Source: Arbacia lixula
Taxonomy: Eukaryota > Echinodermata > Echinoidea > Arbacioida > Arbaciidae
DNA length: 64,000 bases
Assembly (NCBI GenBank): GCA_963669155.1
Contig: OZ022579.1
Coordinates: 23,135,194 to 23,199,193 of the forward strand
Reading direction: 5' to 3'
The notes under the pieces are model-generated. The model was given only the letters and a program-made list of their open reading frames with translations. It had not been told where the DNA came from and ran no database searches. Made by a program: the position numbers and the translations under genes. Positions 53,601-63,462 of the stretch are shown piece after piece; position 1 is the stretch's first letter; each line of letters begins with the position of its first letter.

Positions 53601-54270
53601 TGCAAAGGAGGTTGTTGTCCAGACACTTGAGCATATCCCGACCAATGTCAAGCCACCCAAGAGCATCCACCCAAAGACTGTCATCTCAACGGTTCCACGC
53701 GCCAACATCATCAGGCCTCAGACGGCGCAGGTCCTAGAACGAAGCGAGATGAAAATGCCTGCGAACACCAACATGAGCAACGCAAACCCGCTGAGAAGAT
53801 GCAAGAGCGACTCGATGCTAAGACATCAGTCGCCAGCGCCCGCTCCACTCTTTGAAGTTAGCCATATCGCCAGTCCCGTCCGGAAGAAAAAGAGCCATGG
53901 CTGGTCAACGTCTCATACTCAGCCCGTCACAATCGTGCCGATGCTAATAGGTAAAGGCCGGGAGAGTGGATCCACTCCCACAAAGCAGACGGAGCAGAGA
54001 CCAACGACCACCACGCGTCTGAGCATGATCCAGAAGCCGGTGCGCGATCCCCTGACCAATCACGGAGAGTTCCAAGTCCGGACGCGGCAGCAGACCCAGG
54101 ACTACCTGGAGTATGTGACGGGGATCCAGGAGAAATACTTCAAGGAGAAGGGAGAGGAGGAGAAGCAGCAGCAGAGGAGACTCTGGCTCCAGGTGGCCGC
54201 GGGAGGGAGACAGGGGAGGCGGTCCAGCAGCGTGCCTCCGCGTCCAAAGAAGACCGGACAGCCAAAGTGA
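41628..54270 (+). CDS. FBXW10: F-box/WD-repeat protein, FBXW10-like (10 coding exons)
   Basis: Probable substrate receptor of an SCF ubiquitin ligase. Exons: 41628-41637, 42563-43219, 45273-45727, 46551-46789, 48411-48614, 49181-49302, 49961-50109, 50602-50789, 51973-52131, 52530-54270. All are GT-AG with consistent phases, giving 1307 residues (human FBXW10 is about 1050). Exon 1 encodes only MAS plus one base. The N-terminal module resembles vertebrate FBXW10: CSRCESC at 74-80, then KKRFVLGLVRRFQSANLFSY, GKDYLYARSR and SNYFLGVLQM. The F-box is at about 319-360 (IRELPVHLSKYILSFVEYED). WD repeats cover about 430-728 (GSYDTSIRCWDIHSG, GSKDNQVKVWNFETGKC, GCEEGKVKVWSIKDACL, GSMDGYVLVWSALGD, GCEDGKLRIWNMLTGDC). 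The last exon encodes a basic Ser/Thr-rich tail of 580 residues, mostly disordered-looking, with a charged helix near the end (YLEYVTGIQEKYFKEKGEEE). Exon 1 is the least certain, but it has an exact phase match and good splice sites. Confidence 0.88.
42253..42483. mobile_element. Family C foldback, copy 1, before FBXW10 exon 2
   Basis: A nearly perfect hairpin of about 230 bp. The outer arms are ACACTGCAGCTCAAAGGAAT and the complement of ATTCATTTGAGCTGTAGTGT. The inner arms GTTGAGCATGAAACATGATG and CATCATGTTTCATGCTGAAC surround a loop of about 14 bases. It ends 79 bases before exon 2. Confidence 0.9.
43275..43480. mobile_element. Family C foldback, copy 2, after FBXW10 exon 2
   Basis: Same element as at 42253: left arm ACTACAGCTCAAGTGAATTG, inner arms TTCAGCATGAAACA and TGTTTCATGCTGGACTAGAC, right arm CAATTCCTTTGAGCTGGAGT. 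It starts 55 bases after exon 2. The loop is shortened compared with copy 1. Confidence 0.88.
44941..44985. repeat. AT-rich palindromic stretch
   Basis: TATAATTTATAATATAATATTATATGATATTAATTAATTA-type sequence with self-complementary TATAATATTATA, in FBXW10 intron 2. Another 25-base AT run precedes exon 3. A G10 run lies at 44727-44737. Confidence 0.6.
45841..46420. mobile_element. Composite foldback with repeated TAGTACGGGGCTAAG
   Basis: Ends are TTCTCTTTTATGCTTTTCAC on the left and the complement of AAAACCTAGTGAGAAAAGGG on the right. Inside, the motif TAGTACGGGGCTAAG or close variants recurs about ten times in both orientations, including the tight hairpin CCCCGTACTATAGGTGG / CCACCTATAGTACGGGG (45893-45929). 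Four direct copies lie near the right end (46303-46396). It fills most of FBXW10 intron 3. Confidence 0.75.
46805..47793. mobile_element. TTAA foldback MITE, family B, copy 4 (interrupted)
   Basis: The left end GGGATAATCCATCCTGAATT (46809 onward) is separated from the rest (47352-47793) by the family A insertion. The right part carries GCAGAAACATGAAAGATACA, TGTGATGTCACATGCAATGT, GGGAGAGCATCTGGCGCGTG and the right end GTGGATTATCCCTTTAA. It lies in FBXW10 intron 4. Confidence 0.85.
46831..47351 (-). mobile_element. TTAA-flanked MITE, family A, copy 3
   Basis: 521 bp, reversed relative to copies 1 and 2. Ends on the plus strand are AGACGGCCCTTCCCTTTTTC and GCAAAAGGGACGGACAGTCT, with TTAA at 46827-46830 and 47352-47355. 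It is inserted inside family B copy 4, in the TTAA of the family B CTGAAATTAAG segment. Confidence 0.9.
47999..48329. mobile_element. Foldback MITE, family D, copy 2
   Basis: Left end GGGGGTATTTCACCAAGCTG, right end on the complement GGTGTTTCACCAAGCTGTTC. The arms contain ACGAACGACTTTACGAATGA and its complement. It is longer than the copy at 29316 because of a spacer of roughly 170 bp between the arms. Confidence 0.85.
48791..49162. mobile_element. Foldback MITE, GGGCATATACTG family, copy 2
   Basis: Ends are TTTAAAGGGCATATACTGTA on the left and, diverged, CCCAGTAAGAGTATCTGCCC on the right. It is close to the copy at 8894-9271 through the inner arms (TTATTTGCCCTCAAATGATC). The right end is 18 bases before FBXW10 exon 6, so the acceptor region abuts the element. 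Confidence 0.88.
50559..50601 (+). repeat. Poly-C acceptor tract before FBXW10 exon 8
   Basis: C23-24 is followed by GCTCTCCCCCCTCCATTAG and then exon 8. The C run supplies the pyrimidine tract of this acceptor. Confidence 0.9.
50815..51273. mobile_element. Mariner-like MITE in FBXW10 intron 8
   Basis: 459 bp with perfect 25-bp terminal inverted repeats beginning CAGTGTGTCCCAGAAAAAAG, flanked by TA on each side (50813-50814, 51274-51275). The ends, length and target fit a non-autonomous Tc1/mariner element. The interior has only a short minus-strand open frame without transposase motifs. Confidence 0.9.
51290..51960 (+). repeat. Dispersed repeats in FBXW10 intron 8
   Basis: GTCATATGAGCATGTTGTCA then TTGGTTCTAAACTATG also occurs at 29097-29140 (ARPC1 intron 5), and a diverged form at 47810-47880. 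The later part matches 30578-30775. Near 51860-51950 a minus-strand stretch with GTGTTCGAGTCCC resembles a tRNA B box, but no A box or stems are convincing. Confidence 0.55.
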
Positions 54271-54960
54271 TCTCACGGCACCGATAATGTATTCCACTCA
54301 TACATACAGTGCATCAACTGCCTGAAGCAAGAACCTACAGGTGCTTGACTATATACATCATAAGGAGAATCTAACAATAAGTCACTTTGAAATGTAACTC
54401 CACTAAATGTCAGTGTCCAGTTCTTATATTCTGAGGGAAATTCTTGTTGTATATATTTGCTTCCATTGAGCATCATACTTACACAACTTCATATTTTAGG
54501 CCTGCAAGTGGGATACACCACCTTTGATATTAAAAAGGACTAAAGTAGTACTCGGAAGTCAGTAATAGACTCCTCATGGCAGTTGCTAAGCCCTGTAATT
54601 ACTGAGCTGCAATTATGTATAATTTTATTTTCCGGCTCATTAAGCTATTATTAATTTTCATGAGGCTTTGTTTTTGTGAATTTCATGAATTGCTCTAGGT
54701 TTGCAATTACAACAGATTTCACAAATAATGCAGCAGTACAAATATGTTTTCTCTCAGTAGTGTGTTTATTTAGGTTACATTTCGATATTCCAAAGGTTCG
54801 TTATTCCGAAAATGAAAAAGGGTTCGTTAATCCGAGCATTTGTCGCGTAACATTCGGAATAACGAACGTTGGAATAACGAACCTTCGGAATAACGAGTGC
54901 TCTTTATTTATACTCTAGTGTGGGAGGTTATATGTGCAATAAATGCACTGATGTAACTCT
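54271..54960 (+). terminator. FBXW10-like 3' UTR and possible poly(A) signal
   Basis: Stop TGA ends at 54270. AATAAA at 54938-54943 is the first canonical hexamer noticed. Between them, 54775-54905 holds a short foldback made of repeated GGTTCGTTATTCCGAA and its complement TTCGGAATAACGAACC. The mature transcript might therefore carry this hairpin. Confidence 0.5.
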
Positions 54961-57900
54961 GGTGCCAATCTCAAAAAGAGCAACAAGCAAAAATATCTGT
55001 GACCTTGTCATCCACAAAAACTTCAGTGCGTGGAAATATTGGCTTAAATGCAACACTGTTAGTAATATGGCTTTGAACACCCATATCCCATAGCTCAGGG
55101 TTATGAAATCTCCTGAAATGCTGTTAAGATTCTGATAAGAATAGGAAATGTTGGCCATTTACAAAGCCACAAAATGACGCACGTGAGAAGAACAGCTTTC
55201 AGCCTGTTCTAAGATCCTAGTCATATGTTTAGGCAATTAGGCCTATTTCAGGATTGAAAGTGATCTAATACAAAATGTTTCGGGTTTTGCTTGTCAGAGT
55301 TAGGTAAGCATGAATTTAATTTACCTCTGATACACGATGAGAAATAGAAAACAAACTTAACACTTTTGTAATGTCAGGATCTAGACGGATTACAAAACCG
55401 GTCAGTTGAGCATAAATGTATTTATCATAATTACCTCCTATTTGGACAGCAGCTTACAATGTGTTTATGTCTTTTCATTTCCTGTACTGAGCTATCCATT
55501 GGCTTTGGAAAAATTAATACCTATGAAAGCATAAAATCTCCAAACCTTATTCTGTAAAGTATGAATGATACTTTAATCTATAAATAGATAACAATATAAC
55601 GTCAGTGAGGTTTAATGAACGTGATTCAAGCAATCACTTCCTGTTTTGTGGTCTACATTATAGTCCAGTTATCTCAAAGTCACTTTCATGTATACTTCAT
55701 CAGGCCTGCTTTGCTTTATCATCACTTACAATTTTTTTCAGATAAGAAAATGGTTTAGTGTTATTCTTTGTTCAGATCAAGATGATTATTCTACCTACAT
55801 GTACCGGTAGATTTTATCCGTAAGTGGAACCTAGAAAAAAAAATCATCATTTCATGCAATTTGTATATTTAGGTTTATGCAATTCTTATGAATGTCATTT
55901 TTTCCACATCATATATGCACGCAAATATTTCTCAGTCGTATTGAATATTCGGTGTATTATTTCTTTCCTGTGTGCCTGACTAAATGCTTCCTTTTGAGAT
56001 ACTGACACACAAAGTATTAAGCATACATGTATTTTCAATGATATCAAGTATTTAGTTACTAGTAATCAGTCCCTGCTACAAGTATAGGATGATCCCTATT
56101 CTCAATGGTGGTTTCACTTGGACTGCGTAATAAACATAGACTTACTTGATGGAGTGCAAAAGAAATCATCTGATGCCGTCACAAAATCATTTATTTTCAT
56201 CACAGAATCAAAATGGTTGGTGATTTGAATTATTTGCTGTAATTATTATGTGGACAAATTCTATATCATTGTGGTTTGGAGGACAAAATTGATTATATTG
56301 CATCAATGATAATATTTCCTTTTGCTTTATTTGGTATTCCAGGTTTAGTACACTGTTCGCGTTAAACCTCTGTTCGGAATTCGGCCCTTGTCATTTAAGT
56401 AAGAGAAGTGATTAATTTTGCTATCTCATGAAATAGTGTTATATCTGCATGTTATACGTGTATCATCAATTTCTAGTCTATATGTGTACATGTTTGCTAC
56501 AATTGTAAATCTTGAAATTGTAAATCTTGAAATTGTAAAGTGCTTTTGATACAGAGCTCCTTTAGACTGAACACCCTATTGTAATGAATAGAAAAAGTGA
56601 AATATTAATCTTTTTTATCTCCTCTCTGAACATTTACTTGTGTTTATAATAAGCTGAATACAATGTATTACTAAGTGCAATAACAAACTATCATGTCCTT
56701 CCTTTCATAGACTATATATTGTGCCTTTCAGATGGAATAGTACTTAATAGTATTCAGAAATTCTATGCATTAACAAACACCATCATGTAAATATGTTCCT
56801 GTATGATTTGAGTTGATGTTTAAAAGCTTAGGCTTGTGCACTAGCTAGCATATTGCGTGTGAAGTGTGAAAAAATGTTTGTTTCAAATACAATCTTCTTC
56901 CATTTATGTGCTATGAATGTTTTCTTTGGTATCATTATGAGCTGTGCCTTTCAACATTATACCTTGACATTATTGATGATTTATGACAGTCTTTCCTAAT
57001 GATATGTATAGCAATATTAAGCCAGTTTGTAGTTGCAATCTGCACATGAGCAGATTATTGCTGGTACAAATGACCTCAGCTCAATCATACCACTCACAGA
57101 ATAAAATGAAAATTCAGTAGATAGTCGACCACATTTCAACTTATTATCATGCAGATATGGAAAGAACTATTCAGCTCTGAGATGGACGTGAAAGAACATC
57201 TCACCATGTGCACCTGCTTCTATTCTTCTTCCAAGCACACCTTAAAATGTCTTTACATACGTCATCCAATACAGCTTTATGAAAAAATTCCAGTCAGCAG
57301 TCTATTCAGTGGAGTGTCTGATCACAGTGTAACTACGAACTGGTATATTATGCATCATTATGTTTTTCCATTTTCTTCCTTTGGGTTGATCTTGTGCAGT
57401 AATTCTTTGTGGACAGATTTATAAGTGCAAACTGTTAAATGCTTTGCTTTGCTTTGCTAGGGTATTGAACCAAAGTGTGTGAATGATGAAATTCATACAC
57501 AGTTAAATACATACATGCTATGTGCATATCATATACTTTTTGGTTTTGTGCAGGATACTATCAAATTTATTGCAAGATGATTTTGTTTTTTCCTTCGTTG
57601 TTACAACTGCACAGATATAATATAACAACAGTAAAGATATCAATTTTACAACATGCACCATAATCATGATGTTGCATATTTAGATGTTTGATAATGATTG
57701 CAATTTTCAGCATTGTAATTACGATGGAAACAACCAAAGCACTGTAAACATTGTAACCATTGTTGACATGGAAGTTAATGTATAATCAGTGGTTTGCAGG
57801 AAACAAAAATAAGCAACATGTCCCGGAAATATGGGGTCAAACTTAGCTATTGGTAAGACTAAGAGTCAAGAGCTCCTACCACTATATGTTACCAGGAAGA

Positions 57901-58530
57901 ACTTGCAGGTAAACATGGTATAAGATGAGAAATTGGATATATTCCTGTCTGTGATGGGTAGATAATGCTAGATAATGTGCAATAAGTATGACAACTGACA
58001 CATGATTTCTTGTGCGTTGACTGCATGAGATTATTGCTCTGATTTTGCTTATAATGAAAAGATGACACTGATGAATACAATTCTCAATGTGAAATGACAT
58101 TGAACACAGTAAAGGGGATCGATTGTAGTATATGCTTTTACTATACTGCAGAGAAAGAAATTTGTTTGAAAAGTTTAGTGTTTAAACTCAGTTTATGTGA
58201 TGTTAGATTATTGCAAAACTGCGAATGTACTCCCAACAAAACATTTAAGTCTGAAAGCATTTTCTGCTAATTAATTGATAATACACAATGTTGCGTCAAT
58301 GGTAATGAGAGAGTTAACTTATCACAGCTTCCGGTCCATCACCATGATAACACCATGATCTGTGGATTGTATTTTGATATTTGATTGTCTTAATTACTAC
58401 CAACATTGTTGTGTTGGATTTGGGTAATTTGCGCGTTTCCCAAGTTTTTTAAAAATCTGCCCTAACTGAGCAAAAACACAGCATCATCAATAATGAAAGC
58501 TTTTCTTGATTTTCAAATACAAGGCTTGGC
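54961..58530. other. Intergenic region, no gene seen
   Basis: Uniformly AT-rich DNA. The longest open frames (for example 57149-57424) have no recognisable domain, no supporting splice sites and no paralogue in the window. A small direct repeat (AAATTGTAAATCTTG, three units, 56505-56540) is the only structure I noticed. Confidence 0.6.
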
Positions 58531-58539
58531 GCAATTCCA

Positions 58540-58850
58540 CTTTGCTGTAATTACAGCAAAATTAGGAAGGTGTTTCGCATTGTTATTTTGCTGTAATTAC
58601 AGCAAAAGTGGGAACGTTGGTGTGTAGATTTGATATTTTGCTGTAATTACAGCGAAACCAGGAAGATGCCTTGACTCGATATTTCGCTGTAATTCCAGCG
58701 AAATTGGGTGTGCATCTTAACTTGATGTTTTGCTGAAATTACAGCGAAATTGGTCAGGTGTCTTGACTTGATTTCACTGTAATTCCAGTGAAAGTCAGTT
58801 TGATGCAAAAGACTCTGTTGTGGCATATTTTCGCTGTAATTGCAGCGAAA
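58540..58850. repeat. Array of seven 22-bp palindromes
   Basis: Copies start at 58540, 58586, 58636, 58682, 58728, 58772 and 58829, each 22 bp, with spacers of 24, 28, 24, 24, 22 and 35 bp. Consensus TTTYRCTGTAATTACAGYRAAA. Copy 2 (TTTTGCTGTAATTACAGCAAAA) is perfectly palindromic. Arm positions 4:19 read T:A, T:A, T:G, C:G, T:G, C:G, C:G, and positions 5:18 read G:C except A:T in copy 6, so pairing is kept while bases change. Spacers share a looser GGAAGGTGTCTTGACTTGAT-like consensus. The array is intergenic, and the core is TGTAATTACA. Confidence 0.92.
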
Positions 58851-58860
58851 TCAGGTGACA

Positions 58861-61300
58861 CATAGCATTATATCTAAACTTTGATGTTATTGCTATAAAA
58901 CAGAGAAGTAAGAAGGTAGTATTCATTCATAATGCTTGTTTTCTTCCACAAAAGTAAGTGTAAGCTACCAATATCAACATTAATGCTTGTCCAAGTTTAC
59001 CTGACATAGCAACAACTAATGTATGCAAACTGCATGTTCGTCTTTCTGATCAAAGGACATGATTTTGGTAAGACAGGTGAAGACATATTTCACTGGGCTG
59101 AAAAAACATATGTTAGAAGGACAGTCATTTGGAGTCAAGATGCTTCTCTGAAATTACATTGCATATAAGTAGTTATCAATTTCAATGAGTTTAGATTCAT
59201 TACAATTAAGACATTTCAAAATGCTGTCAAGACATTTTTGTGTTTACCGTGTCAGCTTTACAAAATAAGATCAATAGATATACTCTATGATATGATGTTG
59301 TGTGAGGGATATTTGACACTTCTGCACAAGTCTACATACAGTATAATGAATGGCTTTCCAAATTTGTCCTCAGATCCTGCACAGCCTACCTAGCCCTACC
59401 AAATAAAAGGAAACAATTAAATTGATCAATAATGCTAAATATAATTGTTTGTCTCGTAGTGTATGGTCAACGGAATAAAAAAAGATGACAAAGTTTCGTG
59501 AGCCACTGCAACACTTCGTCAGGTGTGATACAAAATTGTAGTAAGTAGGGGTTTCAATACCCTACTTACTACAATTTTGTATCACACCTGTCGAAGTGTT
59601 GCAGCGGCACACAAAACATCATGATCTTTTTAGATTCCGTTGACTATACATTGTGAGACAAACGATTATCACTATTGATGTCTGTCAAGAAATGAGCATG
59701 ACAAAAAACGAGAACTGTCACGTAGGGTAAATCTGCATGCCAATTACATATTACATACAAATAGTCAAATACCACTCTTAGAGCAATTAAATGATAGTAC
59801 ACTATTATTTATTATGGATAAGAGAAAAATAGTACAAAACAGTAGCGCATCTCCAGATTGAATCAGGTACATGAATTATTCTATTCACAGAAGGATCATG
59901 ATTAAAGTGTTACAGAATAAAGAAATATTTTACTTCTATAACACTGTCTTAAACTTGAAGGTCAGTCCAGTAGAAATCAAGTAGTTCACACAACTACTAT
60001 TTAGATTTTACCTCTTCTCCCATACCTAAAACTTCAATGTTGTGTACATTGTTGAAGGTTCACACACAAGCATTGATGGATAGAAGAAAATGCAAAGTTA
60101 TTTTTCCCCAAAAACTTGAATATACTACTGAAACACATTTCAAATTATCTTGCACATCCTAAAAGTAACTTGTCAAGGTCTATACTATACATGTACAAAT
60201 AGTTGTTACCAGCTTATATTTGAAAAAGGAGCTGAGCCTCACAAGCGAAATGCAGAAAATATCTTTCTCTTTCACTATTTGAATACAACTGTTAAGTATC
60301 TTGTCACAAAGTGAGCCTTCCATATTTGTTATAGTGTTTCATACACTTTTTTTTCAGAATTTGGTGATGTCCACATTTGTAATACAATGCCTTGAATGGT
60401 TTATACTACATACATAACATTCATACTTTTTATGAACAGATTGACAAATATTGTAAAGGGCCAAAATGGGTTTTCATCAGAGTCAGCTTATTGCAATCTA
60501 ACATTTTGTTCTGGATTACCAATATGGCAGCATCTGCAGTCATTAAACTTTTGTTAAAGCTCAAACACAATGAGTGGCAATATTCAATGTATTATTGCTA
60601 TTAACTAGACCAGGCATGCATGATAAAGTGATTAAAGTCTTTCACACTCTAACAATTCCTTAATAATAAAGGGCAGTCAATGCACTGCTCTCTGTAGGAA
60701 TGGTATTGCAGCACGATTGCAGGTCAAAAAATAGAATCATGGAAATACCATAAAAAATGTAGAAAAAAATATGTATAAAAACCTTTCACACATTATTAGA
60801 ACTAGAAGCTTACTTTCAGCGGATTTAGATTCAGCTAGATTTTTGGTTGAATTTTGATGAGGCCGTCCTATAGCCTGTAGACCCGAGACCGCGATAATAC
60901 ACATCATGGCTCTCTACACCCCACTATTGCATGAGGTGAGCAGAGCCCCACGGACTGGTGTAATACTGTACAGTGTATTGGTAAAAGGGCTGCAAATAGC
61001 TTTGCCCCATTATGAGTATTGACTTTCTATCAATGACACCATATCCAAATATACACACCTTTGATATCATATTGACACATTATTTCATGAACACTCATAA
61101 GATATTATATTATGTAGTACAATCATGTATTACAATTAATCAAGGAGGGACTTCAAATTTGAGTACTGTATTACTCATTGCCCTGTAGGTCATGTTATGC
61201 ATTTTTTTTTGAAGATGCACAACAAACATACACAGCAAGCTTCATCATAGACAATATGTGTTTTACATAGAGTAGAAAAATATCACTATGTAGCATTATA
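58861..61300. other. Intergenic region with one large hairpin
   Basis: AT-rich with no gene seen. The only clear structure is the foldback at 59445-59667. Isolated open frames (for example 60392-60604) look accidental. Confidence 0.6.
59445..59667. mobile_element. Foldback element with about 105-bp arms
   Basis: The inner arms TACAAAATTGTAGTAAGTAG and CTACTTACTACAATTTTGTA are perfectly complementary around a 9-base loop. Pairing continues outward through CACTGCAACACTTCGTCAGG / CTGTCGAAGTGTTGCAGCGG and the ends ATTGTTTGTCTCGTAGTGTA / its complement. No target duplication is obvious. Confidence 0.85.
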
Positions 61301-61309
61301 TACCTATCT

Positions 61310-62790
61310 GAGATGACAAAAGGAGAAGGCGGGTGGGAGGGAAGAGGATGAGGAGGTGAGGATGAGAAAAAGAGGAAGAAGGGAGGAGAGGAAGATATGT
61401 GATGTAGCTAGGAGCTGGATAAAGAGCGGAAGCGAACAGAAGGAGAAGGGGAAGAGATGGAGGAAGAGAAAATAAGGGAAGAGGAGGAGGAGGAGGGGGA
61501 GGAGGACGAAGAAGAAGAAGAGTGGGGTAAATGATGTGATTAACCCCGTTCATATACACCGCCTATCCGCGAAAAAGGCGCAACATTTGCGGCAATTTTG
61601 CCGATGCATTACCGATAGCTGCGTATATGAACGGGAATCGCTCAAATAATGCGGTATTTGCTTCCTCCTTTTTTGCGCTTATTTTGCGGCTTTTTCGCGG
61701 ATCGAGACCTAGTAATAATACCGCAATATTGCGGTAAGCGAATCTTATAAACTGCGTCCGCAAAATAGGCGTAAATGTTGCGCCTTTAGCATCGTGCTCT
61801 GGCCTGTTGGTCGCTAATCCTACCGCTCGTATGGCTGAGCGGAGCATGTCACCATTGGTTTGGAGAGAGTCCAGCTGTCCAAAACACCGCAACATTACGG
61901 CTTTTGGGGGTGTATATGAACGGTGCTTTTGCGGCTCGCTGGAAACTTCCTTACCGATGTGCATCGGTAATAATAGCGGTATATGGTATATGAACGGGGC
62001 TAATGAGGGATAAATGGGGGGGGGGGGGGGGGCAGAGGCCAGAGGGTGAAAGGTGAAAGGGTGGAGGAAGAGAAAATAAGTATGAAAAGGGAGGGGCGAG
62101 GAGCTTCAGGATGGGAAGGAGGAGGAAATTATCAGGGATAGATGAGGTGCAATAGGGGAGAAATGGAGGGTGGAGGAATAAGGGAAGGAGGTGGAGGAAG
62201 ATGGGGAGCTAGGACGGGAGGGATAGGAAGTTCAGAAAAGATGAGGTGTTGAGGAGAGGGGTACAGGACATAGAGCGAAAGGGGAGGATGTGAAGGTAGA
62301 GAAAGAGGAGAAGGAAGAGGGGATGCTAGAAGAGTAGAAGGGGAAGTAGAGTAAAATCAGAGAGAAAAATCACCTGCATAAGAGGAATAGGAACAGTGGG
62401 GGGGGGGGGGGGGGGGGAGGTGGGTGGGGGGGGAGGGTGGGGGGTGGGGGAGGATCAGGGGGAGGAAAAGAGGATTAGAAAGACGGGAGGAGAAGGGGAG
62501 GATAGGAAGACGAGGGATAGATGTGTATGAGAAGTAGAAGAGGGACTATAAGGGAGAGGTGAGGAAGTAATGGAGGAAGAGGGAGTGGGAAAAGAGGAGG
62601 AGTGAGAGGAACAGGGAAGGAGAGGAAGGCCATTGATATTTGAGTTGCATCAGGAGAAAATATGGGACAGAGGAAGGAAATGAGAGGAAACTGCAATGGG
62701 AAGGTATGGGGAAGATGTATGTCGAGAGGAGGGGAAGGGGAAGGGGGAGAAGAAGAAAAATTACCTGAAGAAAACAAGTGAAGATCCTTA
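61310..62790 (+). repeat. Purine-rich (GGA/GAA) tract with G runs
   Basis: About 1 kb of almost pure purine on the plus strand (GAGGAGGAGG, GGAAGAGG, AGGAAGAA units), split by the transposon at 61544-61999. G runs occur at 62018-62032 (about 15) and 62398-62417 (about 20), with more G-rich sequence to 62460. Pro/Leu/Ser-rich minus-strand frames are artefacts of composition. Confidence 0.9.
61544..61999. mobile_element. 456-bp MITE with CCCCGTTCATATA ends
   Basis: Left end CCCCGTTCATATACACCGCC after TTAA (61540-61543). The right end on the complement is CCCCGTTCATATACCATATA with CTAA following (62000-62003), so a TTAA duplication with one mutation is likely. Internal copies of GTATATGAACGG lie near 61623 and 61911. 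It interrupts the purine-rich tract with normal-composition DNA containing GCGG/CCGC and TTGCGG motifs. Confidence 0.8.
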
Positions 62791-62886
62791 AACTACACAT
62801 AAGTTTTTTTTTCTCTTCCACCTTCCCCATCCCCTCAACTTTTTTTCCTTCTTTTGTCCTCCTAAATCCCTCGATTGGTTACTCAC

Positions 62887-62990
62887 CCCTGCTCCTCGGA
62901 GGAGGGACAGGGATGAGGGCTCTTCCTTAAGCCCACTTCCTTCTGCAACTGCTCCCATTTCTCTACCTTGTATCGTAAATGGTCTGACAC
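62887..62990 (-). CDS. Possible exon of unidentified minus-strand gene
   Basis: The frame reads VSDHLRYKVEKWEQLQKEVG then LRKSPHPCPSSEEQG, ending at a good donor CAGGG|GTGAGT. It is preceded on the minus strand by T10 then AAAAAAAG, a weak acceptor. The length of 104 bases would leave phase 2. The composition looks like a real amphipathic coiled segment, unlike the pyrimidine-derived frames next to it. I do not recognise the protein and found no partner exon that joins in phase. Confidence 0.3.
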
Positions 62991-63385
62991 CTTTTTTTTA
63001 AAAAAAAAAACATGCCTCAGTTGAATTCTCCTACATAGAACATTCAGCAAAATTACATCACCTGACTCAAGGTGTTCATACACAGAAGGTTCTAGAATCA
63101 GCATTTAGAACCAGCAATTGTAAATGAAAAGGTTAAGAAGAGAGTTATTTTTTTTGAAGATCGCAATCACTGTTTCCCTTAAAAATATACATAAAGACTT
63201 CTAATACATCATTAAATTGGTGATATGGTAATATCTACATGCAAGCATAACAAGGTTGATGATGGAATATAATACACTAGTTGTTCACTTTCTGAACATA
63301 CATTATGTCTGCGCTCCAGCTTAGTTTGAATTTGAATATTTCACCTCTTGCATTCATTTTACCAGATCTTCATGAAGTTCCTGCA

Positions 63386-63462
63386 TTATCTAATCTTATA
63401 TCTCCAGAGGTCAAGTTTCCAGTGATGTGCTTTCTTCAGAACAGCTTGTTCTTGTTGCTGCC
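63386..63462 (-). CDS. Possible terminal exon, unidentified
   Basis: After the acceptor-like TTGTTTTCAG at 63463-63472 (minus strand), one frame reads QQQEQAVLKKAHHWKLDLWR then YKIR and stops at TAA. The composition is plausible for a coding C-terminus, but only this 77-base block supports it. The other two phases stop sooner or at a similar distance. Confidence 0.2.

Noticed and set aside
57149-57424. Small 91-residue gene
   Set aside because: There is no domain, no splice context and no conservation evidence; the composition matches the intergenic AT-rich background.
58540-58850. CRISPR array (regularly spaced palindromic repeats)
   Set aside because: The spacing is superficially similar, but this is animal DNA with spliced genes. 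The spacers share a consensus with each other and there are no cas genes.
61563-61964. 133-residue minus-strand frame
   Set aside because: It lies wholly inside the 456-bp inverted-repeat element and shows no transposase motifs; probably chance.
62475-62830. Hydrophobic Pro/Leu-rich minus-strand frames suggesting membrane proteins
   Set aside because: They are products of the purine-rich tract read on its complement, with no splice or family support.
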